From: Bacteroidota bacterium
Lineage (GTDB): Bacteria; Bacteroidota; Bacteroidia; Bacteroidales; F082
Assembly: GCA_018830105.1 (NCBI GenBank)
Contig: JAHJTC010000004.1
Span: 710,126-774,125 of the forward strand
Length of the DNA: 64,000 nucleotides
Reading direction: 5' to 3'
Positions 38,037 to 46,284 of this stretch are shown here, in pieces. The position numbers were made by a program, and so were the translations under genes. The first letter of the stretch is position 1. Each line of letters starts with the position of its first letter. The notes under the pieces are model-generated. The model saw only the letters and a list, made by a program, of their open reading frames with translations, did no database searches and was not told the DNA's origin.

Positions 38037-39533
38037 TCACAATCCGGAATTACCGGTTTTCAATCGTTTAAAAACCATAAAATCTGCATCCTTATAGAAT
38101 AGCTTGTAGCCCGCCAGACTATCACCTGCTCTAAATCTTTCGTCATCAAAAATCTCTCTGATTTCCTTTCTTTCCAGAAGAAGATCGATTGCTACATAAT
38201 CGTAATTCTCCTTTCGGGCAAAATTAAGGTATTCAAAACTGTCATCATATTCGTTCTTTGTAAAACCTTCGTTGGTAAAAAAGAAAACAATTGGACTACG
38301 TATTTCAAATTGCTCCATTTGCCCAAACACAAAACCATTGTGTGCCAATACGGTAGCTCCCTTTACCATTTGTGCTCCCATAGCCTGATTTCGTGCTTCA
38401 ACAGCAACAAAATAAGGGTAATCTTTAAGATAATTTCCTATTGAAATTCCTGCCCCGGCAACAAGAAATAGTGAAAGAACAAGGAGTTTAATTTTGCTTT
38501 GAGCAGATAAAAGAAAATGAATTGCATGCAAGATAATCAATCCCATAAATGGTATATAAATGAGCATATACTTTGGGGTTTTACCATGGGTTATAAGGCT
38601 TAGGCTGAAAACAAGCAATATTGTAAATATTAGCAAATCCGAGTTTTGCTTGTATTGCTGCTTCCAAGTAAATGCCAAACTTAAAAAAGTAGCTAATGAA
38701 AATACCGCCAAACCAGCATTATGAAAGAAGCGTTCGTGCTCATACACAATTTTCATCAATACCCGACCCAGCGAGAAACTACTGTTTTTTACATCCGGTG
38801 CTTGTGACAGCTCATTCAGCAATCCCATATAAGTTCCTGGAATATCAACAACAAACAAGCTGGCAAGTGCAAACGCACTCAACCCAAAAGCAAAAATTGC
38901 CTTCCATTGAAAATGAAAAAGGAGAAATAAGCCGGCCGCAGCAATAATTGCCAAGCCGTTGAGGTGCGTATAAAATGACAAGCCACTGATAATACCAGCT
39001 GATAATGCCCATCTCCAATCTTTTGTTATTGAAAACTTTCTGAGTGAAATAAAGACTGCCAGCGCTAAAAATGCCATTAATAGTTCAGGCCTTGCCACAA
39101 AAGCAAAGTTAAAAACAAGCGATTGCGACAAGAAAAATCCTAAAATTATATACCAGGGAAAAAGTTCAACTTTTTTGTCCCGCAGATAAATGCTACTTAA
39201 CAGTATAATCCCGCCAAAAGCCAGTAAAGAAGGTATTCTTAGAAAAAATAATTGAAAACCAAATACTTCAATCATGCCTGAGAGCAAAATTGTATAAAAC
39301 TTATGATAAATAGGAAGCGACAGGGCCTTTTCGCCAAAATAGCTGTAATAAAGCATTGAACGCGCTTCGCCATTTTTTGCCAGCCAATAAGCCCATTCAC
39401 CTATAATACCTTCATCGCCATTAAACCTGCGAATAACAATAGAAACCAAGAAAACTACCAGCAAGATTAGGCTCACAACTGTTGCTCCCAAAAACCAAGC
39501 CTTCGTAAAACGACTACCAGGTGTTTGTTTCAT
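38037..39533 (-). CDS. ArnT-like GT-C glycosyltransferase
   Basis: 498 residues with about ten to twelve membrane helices. The first loop has the acidic catalytic motif RRFNGDEGIIGEWAYWL of GT39/GT83 enzymes (the ArnT and Pmt group). These move a sugar from undecaprenyl phosphate to an acceptor on the periplasmic side. Its start codon overlaps the stop of the aminotransferase gene (ATGA), so it is part of a four-gene operon whose first gene is an ArnC-like polyprenyl-phosphate transferase. It is therefore the likely final transferase for an amino sugar. The acceptor could be lipid A, a protein or a glycan. Confidence 0.82.
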   Translation of the reverse strand: MKQTPGSRFTKAWFLGATVVSLILLVVFLVSIVIRRFNGDEGIIGEWAYWLAKNGEARSMLYYSYFGEKALSLPIYHKFYTILLSGMIEVFGFQLFFLRIPSLLAFGGIILLSSIYLRDKKVELFPWYIILGFFLSQSLVFNFAFVARPELLMAFLALAVFISLRKFSITKDWRWALSAGIISGLSFYTHLNGLAIIAAAGLFLLFHFQWKAIFAFGLSAFALASLFVVDIPGTYMGLLNELSQAPDVKNSSFSLGRVLMKIVYEHERFFHNAGLAVFSLATFLSLAFTWKQQYKQNSDLLIFTILLVFSLSLITHGKTPKYMLIYIPFMGLIILHAIHFLLSAQSKIKLLVLSLFLVAGAGISIGNYLKDYPYFVAVEARNQAMGAQMVKGATVLAHNGFVFGQMEQFEIRSPIVFFFTNEGFTKNEYDDSFEYLNFARKENYDYVAIDLLLERKEIREIFDDERFRAGDSLAGYKLFYKDADFMVFKRLKTGNSGL

Positions 39534-40675
39534 TGGTTGGTTTTTTCAAAAAAATCATGAATAAGCTCAACTATAAATTTCTGTTGCTCAAAAGTCAATT
39601 CATAATAAAGCGGCAGACGCAGCAATCTATCGGCAAAATATTCTGAGTTAGGAAGGCTTCTTCCATCGTGCTTATCGCGGTAATAGTCCGATAAATGCAA
39701 TGGCAAATAATGAAAAACGGCGAGCACACCATTTGCTTTCAGATGGCTGATAAGCTGCTGTCTTAGCTCGAAACTCTCCAACACCAGATAAAACATATGT
39801 CCATTGTTGGTTGCGTAATCCGGAATAAATGGCAACTGAATCCGGCTGCTATTCCAGGATTCAAAAAGCCTGTTATAATTATTCCATAGACTTCTTCTTT
39901 TCTGCTGAATATCCAAAATATCAATTAATTGAGCATATAAAAAAGCAGCAATGGTATCTGCAGGCAAAAATGAACTTCCAACATCCACCCAGCCATATTT
40001 ATTCACTTCTCCCCTAAAAAACTCAGCCCTGTTTGTTCCTTTCTCCCAAATTATTTCAGCTCTTTTTACAAGCTTCGGATCATTGATCACAAGCATGCCG
40101 CCTTCTCCACTTTGTATGTTTTTGGTTTCGTGAAATGAAAAAGCAGACAAAACACCAAAACTACCCAAAGCCTTAGTCGCACCATCACGTATATAAAAAC
40201 TATCAATGGCTTGAGCGGCATCCTCAACAACCGGGATTTTATATCGATCAGCCATCTCCATCAATGGTTTCATATCAACAGCAATACCCGCGTAATGCAC
40301 CACAACTATGGCACGTGTCTTTTTCGTAATTAAATGCTCAATAGCATGCTCATCAATCCCCGGATGATCGGAGCGACTATCAGCAAAAACAACTTTTGCC
40401 CCCTGTCGCACAAAAGCCAAGGCCGTACTTACAAAAGTAAAAGAAGGCATTATAACCTCATCCCCCGGCTTGATATCCAATAATATAGCTGCCATTTCAA
40501 GCGCATCGGTGCAAGAGGTTGTAAGCAGACATTTATGAAATCTCCAGCTTTCTTCTGCCAGTTTTTGACACAATTTGGTGTATTTCCCATTACCGGAAAT
40601 ATGGCCGCACGCAACAGCATCACTGATAAATTCCAGTTCGCGGCCGGTGATATATGGTTTATTGAAAGGGATCAT
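39530..40675 (-). CDS. wecE: WecE-like dTDP-4-keto-6-deoxyhexose aminotransferase
   Basis: 381 residues from the ATG, which overlaps the acetyltransferase stop (ATGA). DegT/DnrJ/EryC1 fold. IPFNKPYITGRELEFI, SCTDALEMAAILLDIKPGDEVIMPSFTFVSTA and the PLP Lys in SFHETKNIQSGEGG match WecE/RffA, which makes dTDP-4-amino-4,6-dideoxygalactose from dTDP-4-keto-6-deoxyglucose. No dTDP-glucose synthase or dehydratase genes are nearby. The neighbouring acetyltransferase belongs to the next step of the same pathway. Confidence 0.88.
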   Translation of the reverse strand: MIPFNKPYITGRELEFISDAVACGHISGNGKYTKLCQKLAEESWRFHKCLLTTSCTDALEMAAILLDIKPGDEVIMPSFTFVSTALAFVRQGAKVVFADSRSDHPGIDEHAIEHLITKKTRAIVVVHYAGIAVDMKPLMEMADRYKIPVVEDAAQAIDSFYIRDGATKALGSFGVLSAFSFHETKNIQSGEGGMLVINDPKLVKRAEIIWEKGTNRAEFFRGEVNKYGWVDVGSSFLPADTIAAFLYAQLIDILDIQQKRRSLWNNYNRLFESWNSSRIQLPFIPDYATNNGHMFYLVLESFELRQQLISHLKANGVLAVFHYLPLHLSDYYRDKHDGRSLPNSEYFADRLLRLPLYYELTFEQQKFIVELIHDFFEKTNQ

Positions 40676-41355
40676 AAATTCCAAAAGTGATAAATATATT
40701 CCTGATTAGCCACTTTGTAGCCTTTCTTATTATAAAATGCAGCAGCCAAAACGTTTTCCTGCTGTGTGGCCACCTTAAGAAATTTTCGGCCATACTGCAC
40801 TGCTAAACACTCTGCCTGCTTCATCAAATTGCTACCTACACCCTGCCCTCGACACGACTCATCAACAGCGATCAAACCAATTGAAGCGCTTTCCGAATCA
40901 TTTAAATCTACTGTAACAAAGCCTAAAAGCTCGTTATTAACCGCTTCAATCATAACAAATGACTGCTCTGACGTTAAGCTTTTGTTAACCCAGATTTCAT
41001 ACATTCTAAAATAATCTTTTCTATCAAAATGGAGATCAGTTTTGAATCTGCTATAGCTGCCACTTTCCCAGGCCAGCTGAAGCAAAGCCTTTTTATCATG
41101 AATTTTCTTATCAAAGAATATCAACTTCTTTGAAGTTGTTGAAGCATTCAAAGCCTTTTGAAAAGTAAGTTTTACATCAACCAGCCTGGCAAAACTGGCT
41201 CCAATAATAGGTTTTCCGGAGAACACATATACAAGCCTGAAACTATTTGCTGCTGACTTGAATTCATCTTCATGGAAATCAAAAGGATTTTCGATTAAGA
41301 TTTTGCCCACGGGAAAACCAAAAAATGCCGAATCCCAAATCAAATGATCAATCAT
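40672..41355 (-). CDS. WecD-like acetyltransferase (GNAT)
   Basis: 227 residues from the start MIDHLIWDSAFFGFPVGKI, which matches the N-terminus of WecD/RffC; further upstream codons overlap the GT2 gene. The C-terminal GNAT core has IGLIAVDESCRGQGVGSNLMKQAE with the acetyl-CoA loop. WecD acetylates dTDP-4-amino-4,6-dideoxygalactose to make dTDP-Fuc4NAc. The adjoining WecE-like gene supplies the substrate, so the assignment is supported by context. It overlaps both neighbours by a few bases. Confidence 0.8.
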   Translation of the reverse strand: MIDHLIWDSAFFGFPVGKILIENPFDFHEDEFKSAANSFRLVYVFSGKPIIGASFARLVDVKLTFQKALNASTTSKKLIFFDKKIHDKKALLQLAWESGSYSRFKTDLHFDRKDYFRMYEIWVNKSLTSEQSFVMIEAVNNELLGFVTVDLNDSESASIGLIAVDESCRGQGVGSNLMKQAECLAVQYGRKFLKVATQQENVLAAAFYNKKGYKVANQEYIYHFWNL

Positions 41356-42271
41356 TAATTTTCTTTTCAACCAGGTAAATCGGTCTGTTTTTAACACCTT
41401 CAAATATTTTTCCGATATAAAGTCCGACCACACCAAGTGTGGCAATAATTATACCGGATAGCAACCATACCGAAATAATCAGGCTGGTATATCCCAGAAT
41501 TTCAATATCGCCTCTTAACCATTTTATCAAATAAATAAGCGCCACAACAAATGAAACTGAGGCAATTAAAAGGCCACCCTTGATGAGTATTCTGAGTGGC
41601 TTATCAGAAAATGCCAGAATAATATCCGTTGCCAATCTCAATAGCTTTCTCAGGTTATAAGATGTTTCTCCTTCGAAACGCTCATCATGCTGCACCTCGA
41701 TTTTCGCTGAACGAAATCCAACCCACTGAACCATTGTTGGGAAATAGCGGATTGATTCACGCATCTGCCTGATCGCCTCATTGACTTTACGGTGATAAAT
41801 TCCAAAATTCGCAACGGATTCATCTTGTTCAGATCCGGTGAGGTAGCTGAGTGCCTTATAAAACCACTTGGAAAACAAGCGTTTGACAAACCTATCTTTG
41901 CGAACAGCCCTTCGGGCCAATACAATATCATATCCTTCTTGTGCTTTATTATATAACACAGGGATTTCTTCCGGTCTGTCCTGCAAATCACAATCCATCA
42001 CTACAATCCATTCGCCTTTTGCATGATCCAGACCTGCTGTAATAGCATAATGTTGTCCAAAATTTCGGCTTAATTTGATAGCCTTGATAGCCGAATTTTC
42101 TTTAGCCAGTGCTTCTATTACAGCCCAGGAGTTATCAGGGCTGCAATCGTCAACCAAAATGATTTCAAAATCGCTGGTAATTGGTTTTACAGCGTCAGAA
42201 ATTCTTTGTACTAACACAGGAAGTATTTTTTCTGCCCGGTAAACAGGACTTACTAATGATAGATGCAGCAT
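41348..42271 (-). CDS. ArnC-like polyprenyl-phosphate glycosyltransferase (GT2)
   Basis: 307 residues from the ATG that lies about 16 bases after the predicted start; the longer frame to 42304 would cross the promoter. The GT2 domain has the VDDCSPDNSW nucleotide loop and the VMDCDLQDRPEEI DxD region, and two C-terminal membrane helices (about 230-250 and 265-285) follow, the ArnC/GtrB/DPM1-like layout. It should put an activated sugar on undecaprenyl phosphate at the cytoplasmic side. It is the first gene of a compact operon with acetyltransferase, aminotransferase and ArnT-like genes. Confidence 0.85.
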   Translation of the reverse strand: MLHLSLVSPVYRAEKILPVLVQRISDAVKPITSDFEIILVDDCSPDNSWAVIEALAKENSAIKAIKLSRNFGQHYAITAGLDHAKGEWIVVMDCDLQDRPEEIPVLYNKAQEGYDIVLARRAVRKDRFVKRLFSKWFYKALSYLTGSEQDESVANFGIYHRKVNEAIRQMRESIRYFPTMVQWVGFRSAKIEVQHDERFEGETSYNLRKLLRLATDIILAFSDKPLRILIKGGLLIASVSFVVALIYLIKWLRGDIEILGYTSLIISVWLLSGIIIATLGVVGLYIGKIFEGVKNRPIYLVEKKIND

Positions 42272-42293
42272 ATGTTTTAACAATTCAGCACGC

Positions 42294-42301
42294 CAAAAGT
42301 A
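42294..42301 (-). promoter_or_regulatory. -7 promoter element of the ArnC-like operon
   Basis: Minus-strand TACTTTTG fits TAnnTTTG; start near 42287. This fixes the GT2 start at 42271. Confidence 0.6.
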
Positions 42302-42381
42302 CATGATTTTTTTTAGAGGGAAAACCTATATCTTAAGTTCAAGAAAATATAAAACTCGCCTTATCGAAAAACAAAATTCAT

Positions 42382-42389
42382 TAATTTTG
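42382..42389 (+). promoter_or_regulatory. -7 promoter element of the phosphate transporter gene
   Basis: TAATTTTG fits TAnnTTTG; start near 42396, with a leader of about 58 bases. Confidence 0.55.
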
Positions 42390-42453
42390 ACCGACTGAAA
42401 TAGCTATCAATTCCAACATACTCAATTTCCTTAATCTTTAAGCAAAAGCAATT

Positions 42454-43497
42454 ATGTCGCCATTATTCAATCAATTGCTGCTTCCTTTTATTCTTGCCAT
42501 GGTTTTGGCTATAACTATGGGTGGAAGTGGCACAGGACCTGCTTTTTCAGCTGCCTTTGGAGCTAATGTTATCCGCAAAAGCCTCATTCCGGGTTTATTT
42601 GGGATTATGGTATTTTTGGGGGCAATCATCGCAGGAAAGGGAACAGCAACAACTATGGGCAAAAGTCTTCTGTCACCGGAGTTCATGACTTTTACGGTAG
42701 TTTCGATAATACTGTTTGCTGTTACTATTGCCTTGTTGGTGGCCAACATTGCAGGGATTCCGCAATCGACCAGCCAGGCAACAGTTATGGCCGTTACCGC
42801 GGTAGCTGTATATTTTAGCGAGCTTAATACCCAAAAACTCTTTCTCGAAATTGTTCCAACCTGGTTTATTTTACCCATTGTTTCCTATTTCATCAGCCTG
42901 TTTATCGGCAAATACATATACAAGCCAATGCGAAGGCGAGGCTATACAATGCCAAGAGCTCAAAATGAGAATCTTAAACCTTTCTGGAACGGCTTATTGG
43001 TGTTGATGTCTTTATATGTTGCCTTCTCAATCGGGTCGAATAATGTTGCTAATGCGGCTGGTCCTATTGCCATGATGACAGCTAACGAACTGGGAATTTC
43101 AGTGAATGACAATTTTATACTCATCATGATTTTGTCAACGCTTATGGTTGCTCCGAGTTTTGGCATTGGAAGTTCCATTTTCGGAGCCAAAATACTTCAA
43201 AATACCGGCAAGGAAATTGTGTTATTCGGAAAATTTGAGGCCGTAATTATTGCCTTTGTCTCGGCAAGTTTATTACTGGCAGCCTCATTGGTAAAGGGAA
43301 TTCCAACATCACTTGTTCAGCTCAATGTGGCTGCTATTCTGGGTATTGGCGTAGCAAAACTCGGGACAAAAAACATTTTTAGCAAAACGGAAGTGAGAAG
43401 ATTTTTTCTTATGTGGCTTATTGCGCCAATTATCTCTTTTACACTGGCTTTGGTGATGACCTATCTGGCTGATATTATGGGATATCTCGATCGTTGA
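42454..43497 (+). CDS. PiT-type inorganic phosphate transporter
   Basis: 347 residues, about ten membrane helices in two repeats. The second repeat has the family signature GSNNVANAAGPIAMM. In the first the corresponding segment is degenerate (MGGSGTGPAFSAAFGANVI). It imports phosphate, probably with H+ or Na+ and divalent metal. No PhoU-like gene is beside it. The gene overlaps the Spy-like gene by 23 bases on the opposite strand at the 3' end. Confidence 0.88.
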   Translation: MSPLFNQLLLPFILAMVLAITMGGSGTGPAFSAAFGANVIRKSLIPGLFGIMVFLGAIIAGKGTATTMGKSLLSPEFMTFTVVSIILFAVTIALLVANIAGIPQSTSQATVMAVTAVAVYFSELNTQKLFLEIVPTWFILPIVSYFISLFIGKYIYKPMRRRGYTMPRAQNENLKPFWNGLLVLMSLYVAFSIGSNNVANAAGPIAMMTANELGISVNDNFILIMILSTLMVAPSFGIGSSIFGAKILQNTGKEIVLFGKFEAVIIAFVSASLLLAASLVKGIPTSLVQLNVAAILGIGVAKLGTKNIFSKTEVRRFFLMWLIAPIISFTLALVMTYLADIMGYLDR

Positions 43498-43960
43498 GCG
43501 GCAAGCTGTCTTCGTCTCTTCTATCACGGATGCGCTCTAGAACCTTTTGTCTGAACGCTTCTTCGGCCTTAAAATACCGAACAACTTTTAGAGGCGGAAG
43601 AAAAGTACGAAGCTCAGCAACGAAATCAGTCCTTGCTTCAAGTGCTGTATGTGCCTGTTCTAATCTTGCATCTATCAGCTGATTGATCTCACTTTCCGAC
43701 AGATTTTCGAGTGGTGTTTCGGCTTTTCTAATCGCTGATCTTCGTGCTTCTTTCTGAGCCGTAAGTGCAGCCTGATAAGCTTCATAAGCTGGCCAAAACC
43801 GTTTGGCCTCCTCTGTAGTAAGTTGCAATTGCCGGGTAAAAAAACCGATTTTAACGGCTTCTATGTGTTTCATTGCCTGTTGCCGACGTTCATTATTTTG
43901 AGCAAACGCAAGCATGGGGAGCAATAAAAACAACAATAAACTTTTCTTAATTGATTTCAT
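43475..43960 (-). CDS. Spy/CpxP-like periplasmic protein
   Basis: 161 residues from the ATG. A signal peptide (to about FAQ, residue 21) is followed by a long helical domain, with LQLTTEEAKRFWPAYEAYQ resembling the LTxxQ repeats of Spy/CpxP periplasmic chaperones. Highly charged C-terminus (RIRDRRDEDSLPLNDRDIP). It ends the sigma-factor module: ECF sigma, membrane anti-sigma candidate, then this periplasmic protein. By analogy with envelope-stress modules it may sense misfolding or metal. The 3' end overlaps the phosphate transporter gene. Confidence 0.75.
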   Translation of the reverse strand: MKSIKKSLLLFLLLPMLAFAQNNERRQQAMKHIEAVKIGFFTRQLQLTTEEAKRFWPAYEAYQAALTAQKEARRSAIRKAETPLENLSESEINQLIDARLEQAHTALEARTDFVAELRTFLPPLKVVRYFKAEEAFRQKVLERIRDRRDEDSLPLNDRDIP

Positions 43961-43971
43961 AATCACTATTT

Positions 43972-44382
43972 TTAAAACTCAAACTCTTCTGATTCAATAA
44001 GGTATAAAATAAGGTATTCATTTGGAATTTTTTTCAAGCTAAGGCTATCAATAACTGGATCGCCAAAGTGCCTCACACCAGAATCCGCTTCTACTCGATT
44101 CTTGATGCTGTCATCTGGTTTTAGCAGACTAGTGACTTGTAAATTTTGAGGCAACTCACTATTGAGCATCCAAAACAAGCCCCCGGCAATCAACAGCAAT
44201 ACAAAGGCTGCTGCTAAATAGCGAAAGCGTGCTAATAAAGCAATCCTAGGTTTTCTATGTTTGTCGGTTTCCCGCAATAATCTGGCTTTAAGCAACTCAA
44301 AGTATTCATCCGGTAAGTCCGAAAAACCTCCTCCGATCATATTTCTCTGCGATTCAAAACGCTTTAAATCCGATTTATTCAT
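43972..44382 (-). CDS. Single-pass membrane protein, probable anti-sigma factor
   Basis: 136 residues from the ATG. One membrane helix (RYLAAAFVLLLIAGGLFWML, about 55-74) separates a charged cytoplasmic part from a periplasmic tail. The position after an ECF sigma gene with 8-base overlap makes it the likely membrane anti-sigma factor. The classical HxxxCxxC zinc motif is absent. Similarity is not strong enough to name a family. Confidence 0.6.
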   Translation of the reverse strand: MNKSDLKRFESQRNMIGGGFSDLPDEYFELLKARLLRETDKHRKPRIALLARFRYLAAAFVLLLIAGGLFWMLNSELPQNLQVTSLLKPDDSIKNRVEADSGVRHFGDPVIDSLSLKKIPNEYLILYLIESEEFEF

Positions 44383-44878
44383 ATTGTTTAACGTATTGTT
44401 CAATTTTTGCTGTTGCCTGATGATAAGTCGCTTTAAGGGTTCCGACTTTTTGCTTGGTAATTTCTGATATTTCTTTGTAAGGCAAGTTATTATAATATCT
44501 CAATCCGAATATCAGCCGTTGCTTTTCGGTTAGTACTGTTAGCGCTTGTTCAAGCAGTTTGGCTGGGTCATGATCTGGCATTACTGCATGCCGGGAATTT
44601 TGAGCCAAATCGTTATTGACTGTGATCCCTAACCTATTATTTTTTGATTGACGCCTTCTTAAATGCATGAGTGACTCATTTACAGCGATTCTGAAAATCC
44701 AGGTTTTCATGGCAGCATTTTCATTAAACTTATCCAGATTGATCCAGGCTTTCATGAAAGTATTTTGCAAAACATCATCGGCATCTTCATGATTGAGTAA
44801 CATACTCCTGATTTGTGCATAAAGCATTGGACTGTATTCGTCAATTAAAGCGGCAAATCTCTTCTGTTTCTTATCCAT
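44375..44878 (-). CDS. ECF-type RNA polymerase sigma factor
   Basis: 167 residues. Region 2 (YSPMLYAQIRSMLLNHEDADDVLQNTFMKAWINL, TWIFRIAVNESLMHLRRR) and region 4 (LTEKQRLIFGLRYYNNLPYKEISEITKQKVGTLKATYHQA) are intact. It overlaps its membrane partner and heads a three-gene unit with the Spy-like protein. The upstream intergenic space to the lipoprotein gene is 42 bases. Confidence 0.93.
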   Translation of the reverse strand: MDKKQKRFAALIDEYSPMLYAQIRSMLLNHEDADDVLQNTFMKAWINLDKFNENAAMKTWIFRIAVNESLMHLRRRQSKNNRLGITVNNDLAQNSRHAVMPDHDPAKLLEQALTVLTEKQRLIFGLRYYNNLPYKEISEITKQKVGTLKATYHQATAKIEQYVKQYE

Positions 44879-44920
44879 GCGCTTCGGCTAAGTCGTACTT
44901 TTTCGTTGCCATCACTATTG

Positions 44921-45748
44921 TTATCGCAGAACAATTGTTATGACACGTTCACCAATAGTTAAGGTGGCTAAATTATCGCAGCTGCCATCGCCAAAATCCA
45001 GCAACCTTAATGAACCTGTTGATGGCACAATTTCAACTGTTCCGCTCACAAAAAACGGGCAACTTAGTTCACGCAGCAAAGGTGTGATAATTGTTCTACT
45101 AATATTACTTCCTGTTGAATTGCTGTAGTTACCATTTCCAGTGATTAAAAAGGCGTCATCACGCCAAATCGGTGTGTTAAACCCTCTTATCCAGGTTCTA
45201 TTTCGTGTAGCATTCCAGTTGTGTACTGTACTGTCCGTCAATGTCAGCTGGCCTTGGACTTCGATTGCAAACCACATGTGTTGATCTTCATTAAAACCCA
45301 TGTTTTCGACTGAATGAGTGCCTTCCACCTGATTGTCGTTGACAAAATAGTTATCAAAACTATGTGTTATAAGCGTTCCCGGCTGACGATAACGACCATT
45401 AAAACTGACAATAATTTTTCCACGACGGTATTTTCCATCACGACAAAGACAGTTTTCTTCTCCGAAATCAATAGTCAAAATACGTGGCATTACCGTGGTG
45501 TCCAAAGTAATCGTTACACAATCACTAAATCTCAGAAAATCCTCCGTGCCAGCTTTCAGATTATGGCTTCCAAGATAATAAGCCTCGTCTGCAATGTCCT
45601 GTACCTCATCAAAAGTTTGTGACACAAAGGCTTCATTTATTGCTTCTTTTTGCTCGGAAATAGCTGTATTCTCTGTTTTATCTTTCTGGCAAGAAAAGAG
45701 AACCAGACCTAATGCTAAAAATAGAAATCCAAATTTTAATGCGTTCAT
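44921..45748 (-). CDS. Hypothetical lipoprotein
   Basis: 275 residues. Signal peptide with lipobox LFSC (Cys20). No family recognised. The body is beta-rich with repeated polar strands (VTITLDTTVMPRILTIDFGEENCLCRDGKYRRGKI, IVSFNGRYRQPGTLITHSFDN) and several Cys (in CLC and SC pairs). It lies 42 bases upstream of the sigma-factor gene on the same strand and could be the first gene of that unit or separate. The gap upstream shows no -7 element. Confidence 0.7.
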   Translation of the reverse strand: MNALKFGFLFLALGLVLFSCQKDKTENTAISEQKEAINEAFVSQTFDEVQDIADEAYYLGSHNLKAGTEDFLRFSDCVTITLDTTVMPRILTIDFGEENCLCRDGKYRRGKIIVSFNGRYRQPGTLITHSFDNYFVNDNQVEGTHSVENMGFNEDQHMWFAIEVQGQLTLTDSTVHNWNATRNRTWIRGFNTPIWRDDAFLITGNGNYSNSTGSNISRTIITPLLRELSCPFFVSGTVEIVPSTGSLRLLDFGDGSCDNLATLTIGERVITIVLR

Positions 45749-46243
45749 GAGTTTGTTATTAAGGTTAATATGGTACTTAGATGCATGAAAACGCGAAAGG
45801 TTTAGTGAACAGCATGTATTTTATGTAAATTTCGTTTTTTATGCGAAACAAAACCATAAAATGTTCTGTCTTTCGCAAAATTGCAAACAACATTGGCTAG
45901 ATTACACCATCCTTTTACGCTTTCACATATTGTTTAATCATCATGGTGTCAGTTTCCCCAGCTCAATTCATTAACTGAGGAATAAAGTTCGAGCCACCTA
46001 AAATTCAGGTTCAATTTATAAAACTGACCCGGGATTTTCAAACTTTTGCTTTTCCTTGTGATAAAACCCTCAACAACATCTATTTTAACTATTAAAAGGC
46101 TTATACAGCACAAAAACAGCTGAACAAGTTATCCGGCATAAATATATTAACATTTGATATGGCGAAAGCACTGGAATCAAGCGTTATTGGAATTCAATTG
46201 ATGGAGCAACGTTTTTTTTCTTTCTAAAACAGTAGTAAAACTT
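45749..46243. other. Long intergenic region with an inverted repeat
   Basis: About 500 bases between the lipoprotein gene and the purK promoter contain no gene I can support. TGCGAAA (45842-45848) and TTTCGCA (45871-45877) form a perfect 7-base inverted repeat with a 22-base spacer, at roughly 100 bases upstream of the lipoprotein start. The rest is A+T-rich without a clear RNA fold. Confidence 0.5.
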
Positions 46244-46251
46244 TAGTTTTG
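46244..46251 (+). promoter_or_regulatory. -7 promoter element of purKE
   Basis: TAGTTTTG fits TAnnTTTG with TTT at 46221-46223 about 20 bases upstream. The start near 46258 leaves about 27 bases before the purK ATG and rules out the longer TTG-initiated frame. Confidence 0.6.
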
Positions 46252-46284
46252 CAGTGTTTATGCAAATCACCTAATAGTCTTAAA

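Noticed and set aside
45985..46000. GTTCGAGCC string resembling a tRNA T-loop
   Set aside because: No matching acceptor, D-arm or anticodon arm upstream; chance match.
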